A stretch of DNA of 64,000 bases from Caenorhabditis elegans (GCF_000002985.6 NC_003283.11:6076001-6140000), one strand, 5' to 3'; shown: positions 13,680-24,780, numbered from the stretch's first letter. Made by a program: numbers and translations. Notes: a model not told the origin generated them from the sequence alone.

Positions 13680-15487
13680 TTGTTAATATATTCTGAAAGA
13701 GCTTAAAAATTACTACAAAGTTTCTTAAAGTCATTTCAAATAAAATTACTTTGAAGAGATTTATGAATTTTCAAAGTTTAAAAAATCCACCTATTTTTGC
13801 CTATTAATGGTAGTTTTCATTAACTAATAAAATACGCACTAAAAGGTGGGGCTGAAAATGTACTATTTCTGTAACTACGTGAAGCTTCGTGTACCTACTG
13901 AAATATTGTTAATATATTCTGAAAGAGCTTAAAATTTACTACAAAGTTTCTGAAAGACATTTCAAAAAAAATTACTTTGAAGAGATTTATGAATTTTCAA
14001 AGTTTGGAAAATCCATCTATTTTTGCCTATTAATGGTAGTTTTCATTAACTAATAAAATACGCACTAAAAGGTAGGGCTGAAAATGTACTATTTCAGTAA
14101 CTACGTGAAGCTTCTTGTACCTACTGGAATATTGTTGGTAAATTCTAAATGAGCTTAAAATTTACTACAAAGTTTCTGAAAGACATTTCAAAAAAAATTA
14201 CTTTGAAGAGATTTATGAATTTTCAAAATTTGAAAAATCCACCTATTTTTGCCTATTAATGGTAGTTTTCATTAACTAATAAAATACGCACTAAAAGGTA
14301 GGGCTGAAAATGTACTATTTCTGTAACTACGTGAAGCTTCGTGTACCTACTGAAATATTGTTAATATATTCTGAAAGAGCTTAAAATTTACTACAAAGTT
14401 TCTGAAAGACATTTCAAAAAAAATTACTTTGAAGAGATTTATGAATTTTCAAAGTTTGGAAAATCCACCTATTTTGCTTATAAATGGTAGTTTTTTTGAA
14501 TAATAAAATACGCACTAAAAGGTGGGGCTGAAAATGTACTATTTCTGTAACTACGTGAAGCTTCTTGTACCTACTGAAATATTGTTAATATATTCTGAAA
14601 GAGCTTAAAATTTACTACAAAGTTTCTGAAAGACATTTCAAAAAAAATTACTTTGAAGAGATTTATGAATTTTCAAAGTTTAGAAAATCCATCTATTTTT
14701 GCCTATTAATGGTAGTTTTCATTAACTAATAAAATACGCACTAAAAGGTAGGGCTGAAAATGTACTATTTCAGTAACTACGTGAAGCTTCTTGTACCTAC
14801 TGGAATATTGTTGGTAAATTCTAAATGAGCTTAAAATTTACTACAAAGTTTCTGAAAGACATTTCAAAAACAATTACTTTGAAGAGATTTATGAATTTTC
14901 AAAATTTGAAAAATCCACCTATTTTTGCCTATTAATGGTAGTTTTCATTAACTAATAAAATACGCACTAAAAGGTGGGGCTGAAAATCTACTATTTCTGT
15001 AACTAAGTGAAGCTTCTTGTACCTACTGAAATATTGTTAATATATTCTGAAAGAGCTTAAAATTTACTACAAAGTTTCTGAAAGACATTTCAAAAAAAAT
15101 TACTTTGAAGAGATTTATGAATTTTCAAAGTTTGGAAAATCCATCTATTTTTGCCTATTAATGGTAGTTTTCATTAACTAATAAAATACGCACTAAAAGG
15201 TGGGGCTGAAAATGTACTATTTCTGTAACTAAGTGAAGCTTCTTGTACCTACTGAAATATTGTTAATATATTCTGAAAGAGCTTAAAATTTACTACAAAG
15301 TTTCTGAAAGACATTTCAAATAAAAAATACTTTGAAGAGATTTATGAATTTTCAAAATTTGAAAAATTCACCTATTTTTGCCTATTGATGGTAGTTTTCA
15401 TTAAGTAATAAAATACGCACTAAAAGGTGGGGCTGAAAATGTACTATTTCTGTAACTACGTGAAGCTTCTTGTACCTACTGAAATAT
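13680..15487 (+). repeat. Satellite array continues, direct orientation
   Basis: About eight further copies of the 226-bp monomer follow the Helitron-like insertion. They include the rarer subtypes GCTTCGTGTACC (13,885 and 14,339) and GAAAATCTACTATTT (about 14,987), which also occur together near 3,813-4,461 in the left array. The last copy breaks off after CTACTGAAATATC at about 15,487. Confidence 0.95.
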
Positions 15488-16100
15488 CATTACTTATATA
15501 TAAAAAAATAATTCCGTTTGTTCCATAATTTGTAGTCTATGTAGTCTTTGTAGTCTGTGACGTCACACCCAAAGTCACTGAGAATTGTGGGCGGGGTCTG
15601 TCATCCTTCGCGGTGAGACCCATCGTGGCGAGACCCATCGTGGTGAGACCCATCGTGGCGAGGCCCATCGTGGTGAGACCCATCGTGGTGAGACCCGTCG
15701 TGGCGAGACCCATCGTGGTGAGACCCATCGTGGCTAGACCCTTCGTGGTGAGACCCGTCGTGGTGAGACCCATCGTGGTAAGACCCATCGTGGCGAGACC
15801 CATCGTGGTGAGACCCATCGTGGTGAGACCCGTCGTGGCGAGACCCATCGTGGTGAGACCCATCGTGGTGAGACCCGTCGTGGTGAGACCCATCGTGGTA
15901 AAACCCATCGTGGCGAGACCCATCGTGGTGAGACCCATCGTGGTGAGACCCGTCGTGGTGAGACCCATCGTGGTGAGACCCGTCGTGGTGAGACCCATCG
16001 TGGTGAGACCCGTCGTGGTAAGACCCAAAATTTTGGCGGGAAATTTAAATTTTCTGTGAAAAATATTTTGGCGGGAAATCTGGATCCCTTTATATTATGA
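15488..16100. repeat. Spacer at the inversion centre with a 15-bp minisatellite
   Basis: From 15,612 to 16,026 a 15-bp unit (GTGAGACCCATCGTG and variants with CGAGACC or CCGTCGTG) repeats about 28 times. Flanks are unique: TAGTCTATGTAGTCTTTGTAGTCTGTGACGTCA on the left (described by parts) and two TTTTGGCGGGAAAT boxes on the right at about 16,031 and 16,064. Because 15 is a multiple of three, the block stays open in several frames on both strands, giving pentapeptide repeats such as RPIVV. These frames have no start context, introns or domain and are not treated as genes. Confidence 0.95.
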
Positions 16101-18824
16101 AATACATCATAGGCAAAAATAGGTGGATTTTTCAAACTTTGAAAATTCATAAATCTCTTCAAAGTAATTTTTTTTGAAATGTCTTTCAGAAACTTTGTAG
16201 TAAATTTTAAGCTCTTTCAGAATATATTAACAATATTCCAGTAGGTACAAGAAGCTTCACGTAGTTACAGAAATAGTACATTTTCAGCCCTACCTTTTAG
16301 TGCGTATTTTATTATTTAATGAAAACTACCATCAATAGGCAAAAATAGGTGGATTTTTCAAACTTTGAAAATTCATAAATCTCTTCAAAGTAATTTTATT
16401 TGAAATGTCTTTCAGAAACTTTGTAGTAAATTTTAAGCTCTTTCAGAATATATTAACAATATTTCAGTAGGTACAAGAAGCTTCACTTAGTTACAGAAAT
16501 AGTACATTTTCAGCCCCACCTTTTAGTGCGTATTTTATTATTTAATGAAAACTACCATAAATAGGCAAAAATAGGTGGATTTTCCAAACTTTGAAAATTC
16601 ATAAATCTCTTCAAAGTAATTTTTTTTGAAATGTCTTTCAGAAACTTTGTAGTAAATTTTAAGCTCTTTCAGAATATATTAACAATATTTCAGTAGGTAC
16701 AAGAAGCTTCACGTAGTTACAGAAATAGTACATTTTCAGCCCTACCTTTTAGTGCGTATTTTATTAGTTAATGAAAACTACCATTAATAGGCAAAAATAG
16801 ATGGATTTTCCAAACTTTGAAAATTCATAAATCTCTTCAAAGTAATTTTTTTTGAAATGTCTTTCAGAAACTTTGTAGTAAATTTTAAGCTCTTTCAGAA
16901 TATATTAACAATATTTCAGTAGGTACAAGAAGCTTCACGTAGTTACAGAAATAGTACATTTTCAGCCCTACCTTTTAGTGCGTATTTTATTATTCAAAAA
17001 AACTACCATCAATAGGCAAAAATAGGTGGATTTTTCAAACTTTGAAAATTCATAAATCTCTTCAAAGTAATTTTATTTGAAATGTCTTTCAGAAACTTTG
17101 TAGTAAATTTTAAGCTCTTTTAGAATATATTAACAATATTTCAGTAGGTACAAGAAGCTTCACGTAGTTACAGAAATAGTACATTTTCAGCCCCACCTTT
17201 TAGTGCGTATTTTATTATTCAAAAAAACTACCATTTATAAGCAAAATAGGTGGATTTTCCAAACTTTGAAAATTCATAAATCTCTTCAAAGTAATTTTTT
17301 TTGAAATGTCTTTCAGAAACTTTGTAGTAAATTTTAAGCTCTTTCAGAATATATTAACAATATTTCAGTAGGTACAAGAAGCTTCACGTAGTTACAGAAA
17401 TAGTACATTTTCAGCCCTACCTTTTAGTGCGTATTTTATTAGTTAATGAAAACTACCATTAATAGGCAAAAATAGATGGATTTTCCAAACTTTGCAAAAT
17501 TCATAAATCTCTTCAAAGTAATTTTTTTTGAAATGTCTTTCAAAAACTTTGTAGTAAATTTTAAGCTTTTTCAGAATATATTAACAATATTTCAGTAGGT
17601 ACAAGAAGCTTCACGTAGTTACAGAAATAGTACATTTTCAGCCCTACCTTTTAGTGCGTATTTTATTATTTAATGAAAACTACCATCAATAGGCAAAAAT
17701 AGGTGGATTTTTCAAACTTTGAAAATTCATAAATCTCTTCAAAGTAATTTTTTTTGAAATGTCTTTCAGAAACTTTGTAGTAAATTTTAAGCTCTTTCAG
17801 AATATATTAACAATATTCCAGTAGGTACAAGAAGCTTCACGTAGTTACAAAAATAGTACATTTTCAGCCCTACCTTTTAGTGCGTATTTTATTAGTTAAT
17901 GAAAACTACCATTTATAAGCAAAATAGGTGGATTTTCCAAACTTTGAAAATTCATAAATCTCTTCAAAGTAATTTTTTTTGAAATGTCTTTCAGAAACTT
18001 TGTAGTAAATTTTAAGCTCTTTCAGAATATATTAACAATATTTCAGTAGGTACAAGAAGCTTCACTTAGTTACAGAAATAGTACATTTTCAGCCCCACCT
18101 TTTAGTGCGTATTTTATTATTTAATGAAAACTACCATCAATAGGCAAAAATAGGTGGATTTTTCAAACTTTGAAAATTCATAAATCTCTTCAAAGTAATT
18201 TTTTTTGAAATGTCTTTCAGAAACTTTGTAGTAAATTTTAAGCTCTTTCAGAATATATTAACAATATTTCAGTAGGTACAAGAAGCTTCACGTAGTTACA
18301 GAAATAGTACATTTTCAGCCCTACCTTTTAGTGCGTATTTTATTATTTAATGAAAACTACCATCAATAGGCAAAAATAGGTGGATTTTTCAAACTTTGAA
18401 AATTCATAAATCTCTTCAAAGTAATTTTTTTTGAAATGACTTTAAGAAACTTTGTAGTAAATTTTAAGCTCTTTCAGAATATATTAACAATATTTCAGTA
18501 GGTACAAGAAGCTTCACGTAGTTACAGAAATAGTACATTTTCAGCCCTACCTTTTAGTGCGTATTTTATTAGTTAATGAAAACTACCATTAATAGGCAAA
18601 AATAGATGGATTTTCCAAACTTTGAAAATTCATAAATCTCTTCAAAGTAATTTTTTTTGAAATGACTTTCAGAAACTTTGTAGTAAATTTTAAGCTCTTT
18701 TAGAATATATTAACAATATTTCAGTAGGTACAAGAAGCTTCACGTAGTTACAGAAATAGTACATTTTCAGCCCCACCTTTTAGTGCGTATTTTATTATTC
18801 AAAAAAACTACCATTTATAAGCAG
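16101..18824 (-). repeat. Satellite array, inverted orientation
   Basis: About twelve copies of the same 226-bp monomer appear as reverse complement (landmarks GTACAAGAAGCTTCACGTAG and CCCTACCTTTTAGTGCGTAT). The array starts near AGGCAAAAATAGGTGG at about 16,112 and ends abruptly at TTTATAAGC, 18,824. The same subtypes are found as in the direct array, including the deleted form (TATTCAAAAAAACTACC). With the left block this forms a large imperfect inverted repeat. Confidence 0.96.
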
Positions 18825-20188
18825 GAGATCCTCTGTTGACGTTAGCACACTCTTCACTATGCGAAATCAATTTAGAAGACTGCGTCTAAATTCCCGCAAT
18901 TTTCGAAGATCAAACCGAGATGGGACATTCTGACACTACGTGCACAGTTGATCGTTTGTTAATATGGCCTGGTTTTTCCGCGTAGGTTTCGATGCTTTTT
19001 TCAGTTCATGATTGCACAAATTTGTTACATTTATGCATCCATCGAACGAAATTAAACCTAAATCAACAAATAAACTACCAAATATAGAGGGTAATTATTT
19101 ATATTTATGAAAGTGGAGTTCAGGTCGCTGCGAGACTGTAAAGTTGGTAAAGTGTTAGATTCTGGCGGAACATTCCCTTTTTCCAAATCTTTGAAGCCTC
19201 CTAACTTCGCCTTATTGCGAGAACACTAAATTCTGAGAATACGTATTGCGCAACCTATTTGACGCGCAAAATGTCTTGTAGCGAAAACTACAATAATTAT
19301 TTAAATGGCTACTGTAGAACTTGTGGCGATTTACGGGCTTGACTCTCGAAACGAATTTCAGTTTGAAGTATGACAGCAATTTTAATTTTCGTCCATTTTT
19401 TGAGACCCGAAGAACTCGGGGGATGTCCAATTGGGGGGATTACCAACTCGGGGGATTGGCCCCGCCCACAGAACCGTGGCTTGCAATACGCCCATTTCTG
19501 CCGCACGGTTTTTCATAACTGCCGCACGGTTTTAAAATTATTTTTTCTTGTTATTTCTCGCTCTATTGAGAAAAATACAGTTTTAAAACCGTGCGGCAGT
19601 TGCAGAAATGGGCGTATTGCAAGCCACGGTTCTGTGGGCGGGGCCAATCCCCCGAGTTGGTAATCCCCCCAATTGGACATCCCCCGAGTTCTTCGGGTCT
19701 CAGACTTCTGAACTTTTCGCATGGTTAAGAACGTGCTGTCGTAACACTTTTTGTATATTTCTATTAAACATCGTTTTTTATGCTGGATAGCTGTTTTATT
19801 TCTAATAATAAAAATTGAAAATATCTAACTAGCATTCAATTTCAGATGATACAGCGAAGAATGACCCTGAAAATATTAGCTAGGAGACATATTACAACTT
19901 AAAACATACGAAATGTAAATTTGTTTCCGATTATCAACAAAATTGTACATTTTAACGATATTTTTATCAATAAAGACTAATTTTTACATATAAATGTTAA
20001 TTTAAAGCAAATCCGTGACTTGACGTGATGGTGTTTGCACACTTTTCACCACAATATACGACATTCAAGTTATATGCATTTTTTTCAAATGATTCTATCC
20101 TTTCTTTTCAGTATTCTTTACGGTTTTATTGATCAATTTGTCACCAGTATAATCGATCATGTTTTATTTCTCAATAATTGTAAAACAA
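18825..20188. other. Intergenic zone of transposon fragments; no gene seen
   Basis: Between the satellite and the acetyltransferase gene no coding exon is supported. 18,826-18,960 resembles the GATCTACGTAGATC foldback family also present at 39,298 and 44,590 (shared ATGGGACA and GATCAAACCGA pieces). 19,206-19,350 resembles the TTTGACGCGCAAA foldback family (CGTATTGCGCAACCTATTTG, GCGAAAACTACA). A long inverted repeat fills 19,401-19,702, and GCATGGTTAAGAACGTGCTG at about 19,719 is another fragment of the first family. The rest is AT-rich sequence without evident signal. Confidence 0.7.
19401..19702. mobile_element. Long inverted-repeat (foldback) element
   Basis: Left end TGAGACCCGAAGAACTCGGG matches the reverse complement of the right end CCCGAGTTCTTCGGGTCTCA. 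The match continues inward for about 130 bp per arm, covering GGGGATTACCAACTCGGGGG, GCGGGGCCAATCCCC and CCGTGCGGCAG. The left arm has about 15-20 extra bases near the centre (a second CGCACGGTTTT). The loop is TTGTTATTTCTCGCTCTATT-like. It codes nothing; the open frames crossing it are mirror images of each other. It is a MITE-like foldback, family not identified. Confidence 0.85.
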
Positions 20189-20210
20189 TTTTTCAGATAT
20201 CGGCCCAAAA

Positions 20211-20903
20211 ATGCCCGTAGACTCGAAAAAATTGGTCAAAAAAGCTTGTCAGCACATAAAACCAGTTGAGAAATTCGAATGCGAGACACAAAGAAGTACT
20301 ACAACTGATGGGTAGGATCTTTGAATGATTTTCAAATTAATCTTTATTATTTTCAGCGAAACTATCAAATTCGATTACATGTGGGCGACACATTTGAGTG
20401 ATGAAGACTTCGAGTGGGTGTTCAGTTTATTCAAAGAGAACATGTACGATATGTATCACAAATCCCAGTGGGGATACGATGAAAATTCCAAGCGAAACGA
20501 ACTTCGTGCAACAACATCAAGGTTCATCATCGCGAAGAATTCGAAAGGGGATAAAATTGGCTATACCACTTATCGATTTGTGGTCGATCACAACATTCCT
20601 GTGGCATATTGTTGGGAACTTCAAATTGTACCGGCTTATCAGAACAAAGGAATCGGTGGCATGATGCTCGACACGCTGGAAAAGCTCTCTTCAAAGTACA
20701 GTTTCAATTAATTCGAGAGCCAATAAACAAAAACTCTTATTTTCAGGACAAACATGAGTAAAGTCATGGCAACAGTTTTTCTGTATAATGGACCGTCGCT
20801 CGGCTTCTTTCACAAACATGGATACAACAGCGACGTGACGTGCCCATCCGATGATTCTGGTCTGGATTATGCGATCCTGTCGAAAGAGACACCGAGCACA
20901 TAA
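20211..20903 (+). CDS. NatD-type N-alpha-acetyltransferase (NAA40 family)
   Basis: Three exons, 20,211-20,311, 20,357-20,695 and 20,747-20,903, join in frame to a 198-residue protein. The middle exon has the GNAT fold: an N-terminal strand region with MYHKSQWGYDENSKRNEL, which resembles the MYEQSEWGW region of human NAA40, then the acetyl-CoA loop in IVPAYQNKGIGGMML (Q/RxxGxG/A type). The last exon has the FLYNGPSLGFFHKHGY C-terminal motif. NatD enzymes acetylate the N-termini of histones H4 and H2A. Length is slightly below human NAA40 (237), which has extra N- and C-terminal tails. A TTTTTCAG acceptor at 20,189-20,196, just before the ATG, suggests trans-splicing. smut-1 follows about 200 bp downstream on the same strand, so an operon is possible. 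I do not assign a symbol. Confidence 0.85.
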
Positions 20904-21104
20904 GAATATTAAATTCTGATTCTATGATTTTCTAATTTGTTATCATCTTCATTCTGGCTTAATTGTTACATGTATTTTTTTTTGGGTAAACAAACGTTTT
21001 TTATATTTCTACTTTTATAATATTGTGTCGTAAAAACCGTTACTTTTCGTTCAAATATTTATTTTCAAACCAAAATATAAACATTTTTGTAATAATCTTT
21101 GTAG

Positions 21105-22891
21105 ATGCCTCATCCTTGGAACACTGCCGATGCATTAGACGATAGTCGGGTACAAGTTGAGCACATTGATTTAGTTCCTCCAAAGTATGCAAATGTACTC
21201 AACTTCAGATCTATTAAAACTAGAGATTATTATTTTGGTAAACCATGTTCTGGGCAATTAAATATTTCAATAACTTTTCTTCAGCAATGAGAGATCGTCA
21301 TCAGCAGTTGGGCGCAGTCACATCTTCAAAAGCTGAAACTGACAAATTGAATAAACACTGTGAGGAGAACACGATAATGGTGGATCAAGACGGAGTAGAA
21401 ACTCCAGCTGATTATGGAACAGAGAGGATGGTTGCACATGCAATAGAAGATCACCGACTTGCCGCCAATTTGCAACGAATAAAAGTTCATATTCTGAATG
21501 CAGTTCAACAAAAATCAATTCAAGCTATTCGTGACCGCCGAGGACTTCTAGTGGATGCTCCAACTGGAATCGGGAAGACTTATGCGTTTCTTATTCCGGC
21601 GATTGAAATTGCATTGAGGGAGCGACCATTGCTTACCAATATTTCAACCACGCCATCACCAACTATTCTTATTCTTGCAAATACCAACTCACTCGTTGAA
21701 CAACTTTTTAATCGTTGTGAAGTTCTTCTTGGTTTGATAGATATGGAAGATATTATACCTATTCGAGATATTAAAATTGAAAAACTAGTTGCTAGCTATC
21801 AGTTCACAAAAGGTTCGTTACAGCATTCGTCTAACCAAAAAAAAACGAATTCTTTATAGATCAATGCGATATTGCGTTCTGTACGATGGGAAAGCTGAAA
21901 GCATCGATCGAGGATAAAACAATTCTTCTTGACAATTTGAAAATGATGATTTTGGATGAATCTGATAAAATGATTGACATTGCATGCTTCGGAAATGACA
22001 TTGATTGGGTTTTAGACCAACTACAAGAGGATGTGCTCAGAAATCTTCAATCTTGTTTCTTTTCTGCGTCTCACAACAGAAACGAAGATGGTTCAATTGC
22101 ATTAACTTCACGTCAATCAAGAATGTTAGGTGAAAATCCATGGTCACTGATCCATTGTCCGAGATTGCCTGGATATATCACTCAACGAGTTATTCGAATT
22201 GGTGGACAGCGAGTAAATGATATCCATTCGAATCCTTGGATCGTTAAGATGAATATTATTTGTAAATTGTTAGATGATGATCTCAAGGAAATGGGAAGCA
22301 CAAAAGAAGGCCCATGGAAGCATACTATTGCAATTTTCTGTGAAACTGTCTCAAGAGTTATTCAGGTTTTACCCCTATTCTTTCGATTTTAAAAATATTG
22401 AGAACATTTTCAGGTAACTATGGCACTTCGTCAGATGGGATATAATTTCAAACCTGTATGCAGTAGTGTGTTGAAACAACAACAAGCAATCACTTTGAAT
22501 GATTTGGAGTTTTGCAACATTCATGGAGTTGTATGTACCAATATTATGTCGAGAGGAATCGATGTGTCTTCTGTGAAACAGGTAAGTTTACATATATATT
22601 AAATTGATAAAAACATGGCTACTATTGACCCAAATATTTTTTATCTTAAGTCACATATTTCAGACAATAATCATGGAAATGTCCACCGATTTTCCGAGCT
22701 ACATGCATAGAATCGGACGAGTTGGTCGCGATGGATGTGGTGGAAGAGCTACTGTCCTCATCGATGAGCATCATTTATTTGGCGGACCAATGTCGAATAT
22801 TATCGAGCAGCTGTGTTCTTTTATGCTCGAATGCGAGGAAACGCTTCCCAATTGGCTTGTAGAATGGCTGAAGTTGCGTCAATCACTTTAA
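21105..22891 (+). CDS. smut-1: DEAD-box RNA helicase SMUT-1 (MUT-14 paralogue)
   Basis: Five exons, 21,105-21,237, 21,285-21,812, 21,860-22,365, 22,414-22,581 and 22,664-22,891, join to 520 residues. Visible helicase motifs in order: motif I APTGIGKTY (exon 2), motif II DESD instead of DEAD (exon 3), motif III SAS instead of SAT (exon 3), motif V MSRGID (exon 4), motif VI HRIGRVGR (exon 5). The family is the Vasa/DDX-like germline helicases. smut-1 next to crt-1 is the MUT-14 paralogue that acts with MUT-14 in mutator foci to make secondary siRNAs. The name rests on protein type plus position beside crt-1. The CTTTGTAG acceptor abuts the ATG, so the mRNA is probably trans-spliced. The 3' end (AATAAA at 23,054 and 23,062) points into the 3' UTR of crt-1. 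Confidence 0.85.
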
Positions 22892-23171
22892 TTGAATCAC
22901 ATATCAATTTCCTATTTTGTGCCGGTTTTTATCGCTTTTCTATGTATCTGATCCTGTATTTTATATTCATTGAACTAATCGAACTCGTAAATAGGTTTTA
23001 AAATTTTTTTATTATAAAACAAGAAAGGCTATCCAGCATCAAAATGGATGCTCAATAAATTAATAAAACAATCAATTAACCCGAGAGAATAGGAGAGACT
23101 TGAATGCGGGGGAATTGTGATGGAGTGGGGGCGATTGTATGAAGCGAGTTGAAAAGCTGTGCACGATTTGC

Positions 23172-24509
23172 TTAGAGCTCATCGTGTCCTTCCTCCTCTT
23201 CCTTCTCCTCCTCATCATCATCCTTCTTGGCCTCCTTCTCCTCCTCGGCCTTCTTGCGAGCCTCCTCCTCAGCCTTGCGGGTTTCTTCGTCGGCCTTCTC
23301 CTTCTTTTCCTTCTCAACAGTCTTCAATTTGTCAAAAGTCTCGGCAGCATGGGCCTCGGCCTCCTCAACAGAGTCGGTGATGATAATGTTGTCAAAGATC
23401 GTTCCTGACTTGACCTGAAAAAATAAAGTTTGAGTTTCATTTTTGAAAAATAGAATAAAAGTTTCTTACCTGCCACAAATCGAATCCGATGGCTCCCCAG
23501 CTTTCATAAGAGTAGAGTTCATCATCAGGAGTGTACTCTGGGTTCTCAATCTCTGGATGGATCCACTTGCCCTTGTAGGCTGGGTTCTTGATCTGCTTTG
23601 GCTTCCACTCACCCTTGTATTCTGGGTTGTCGATCATTGGTGGCTCCCATTCTCCGTCCATCTCGTCATCCCAGTCTTCTGGCTTCTTGGCATCTGGATC
23701 TGGGATGTGCTCTGGCTTCTCCCAATCTTCTGGCTTGGCATCCTCGGCATCATCGATGTACTCACGCTCATCCCAGTCCTCTGGCTTCTTTGCATCTGGA
23801 TCCTTGATCTTCTTGGCTGGAAGAAGATCCCAGTCCTCCTCGAGGCTTCCAGTTTGGGCGCTTTCTCCGTCGATCTTGACTTCGTAGGTATTGTCGGAGT
23901 TGAGGATGAGAGTGTAGAGATGAGTGAGTTCGTCGCTCTTGCAGGTGATTTCCTTCTTGATGAGCTTGTTCTCTCCCTTGTAGTTAAGGATAACGTGGAC
24001 ACGGCGAGTTGGTCCGCAGATGTCTGGGCCGAACATGACGTTGTATGGGGTCTCTCCGTGGAAATCTCCCAAGTCAGCATCAGCTCTCATGACCTGGAAA
24101 ATAAATATTGTTTTAATTGAGAAACATGTTTTGATACTAACAAACTAATGCGAAAAAATTATCACATCAAGAAATTTAAAATACTAACCTTAACGTATCC
24201 ACCTCCACAGTCGATTCCTTGCTCGTGCTTGACGGTGTATTGGATCACAAGAGTCTTTCCTTTGTTGGAGAAGTCCTTGTCGAACTTGGCGGCACGGGAG
24301 TAGAACTTGGCATCTTGGCTGGTCTGGATTCCTTGGTCGCGGGACTCAACATCGAAGAACTTTCCAGCTGAGAGCTTGAAGGCTCCAAAGTCATCCTTGT
24401 GCTTGGATTGAACCCATCGCTTCTCCCATGAGGCGTCGTTGAACTCCTCTTTGAAGTAGACTTCAGCCGAAACGACGGCAACGATTGCTAACAGGCAGAG
24501 TGATTTCAT
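23172..24509 (-). CDS. crt-1: Calreticulin CRT-1, ER Ca2+-binding lectin chaperone
   Basis: Three exons read from the right: 24,189-24,509, 23,470-24,093 and 23,172-23,414. They give 395 residues, the usual calreticulin length. The signal peptide MKSLCLLAIVAVVSA is followed by the mature start EVYFKEEF. The globular N-domain carries the calreticulin signature in exons 1-2 (IDCGGGYVK at the junction). The P-domain shows three DPDAxKPEDWD-type repeats and three GxWxxPxIxNPxYK-type repeats. The C-domain is a run of Glu/Asp/Lys, and the protein ends in HDEL, the ER-retrieval signal. It folds glycoproteins with the calnexin cycle and buffers ER calcium. Codon use is strongly biased to C. elegans optimal codons, fitting high expression. 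A TTTCAG acceptor lies just 5' of the ATG. See the upstream ER-stress elements. Convergent with smut-1. Confidence 0.98.
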
Positions 24510-24780
24510 TTCGTTTTTCGATAAAACGACACCAAGTTGAATCTGAAATTAAAAAGTAAATATAACAATTAAACATATGAATCGGAAAAAGAAGAGATAA
24601 ATTGAATGAGAATATACCAAAGAATAAAATTCGAGAATTTCAGAGAAGAAAGACTAGAAATGAAACCGAACAAGAGCAAAACTGAAACTGATGATGTTGA
24701 ACTGAGCTCGTCTGCTACGACAATGGAGTAAGTCGACGTGTGTCTTGCGTGGCTGACACGGCTCGAGGTGCCGCGTATCT

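Noticed and set aside
15537..16162. Long open frames coding pentapeptide repeats (RPIVV on +, MGLTT and WVSPR on -)
   Set aside because: They are by-products of a 15-bp minisatellite, which keeps all frames open on both strands; no start context, splice structure or composition of a real protein.
1..18824. CRISPR-like or rDNA-like repeat array
   Set aside because: Units are contiguous 226-bp monomers without unique spacers and have no RNA-gene motifs; the genome is a nematode.
19309..19790. Several open frames around the long palindrome
   Set aside because: The frames on the two strands are mirror images of the inverted-repeat arms, not genes.
23072..23408. Arg/Lys-rich and hydrophobic frames opposite the crt-1 C-terminus
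   Set aside because: Shadows of the acidic GAG/AAG-rich calreticulin tail.
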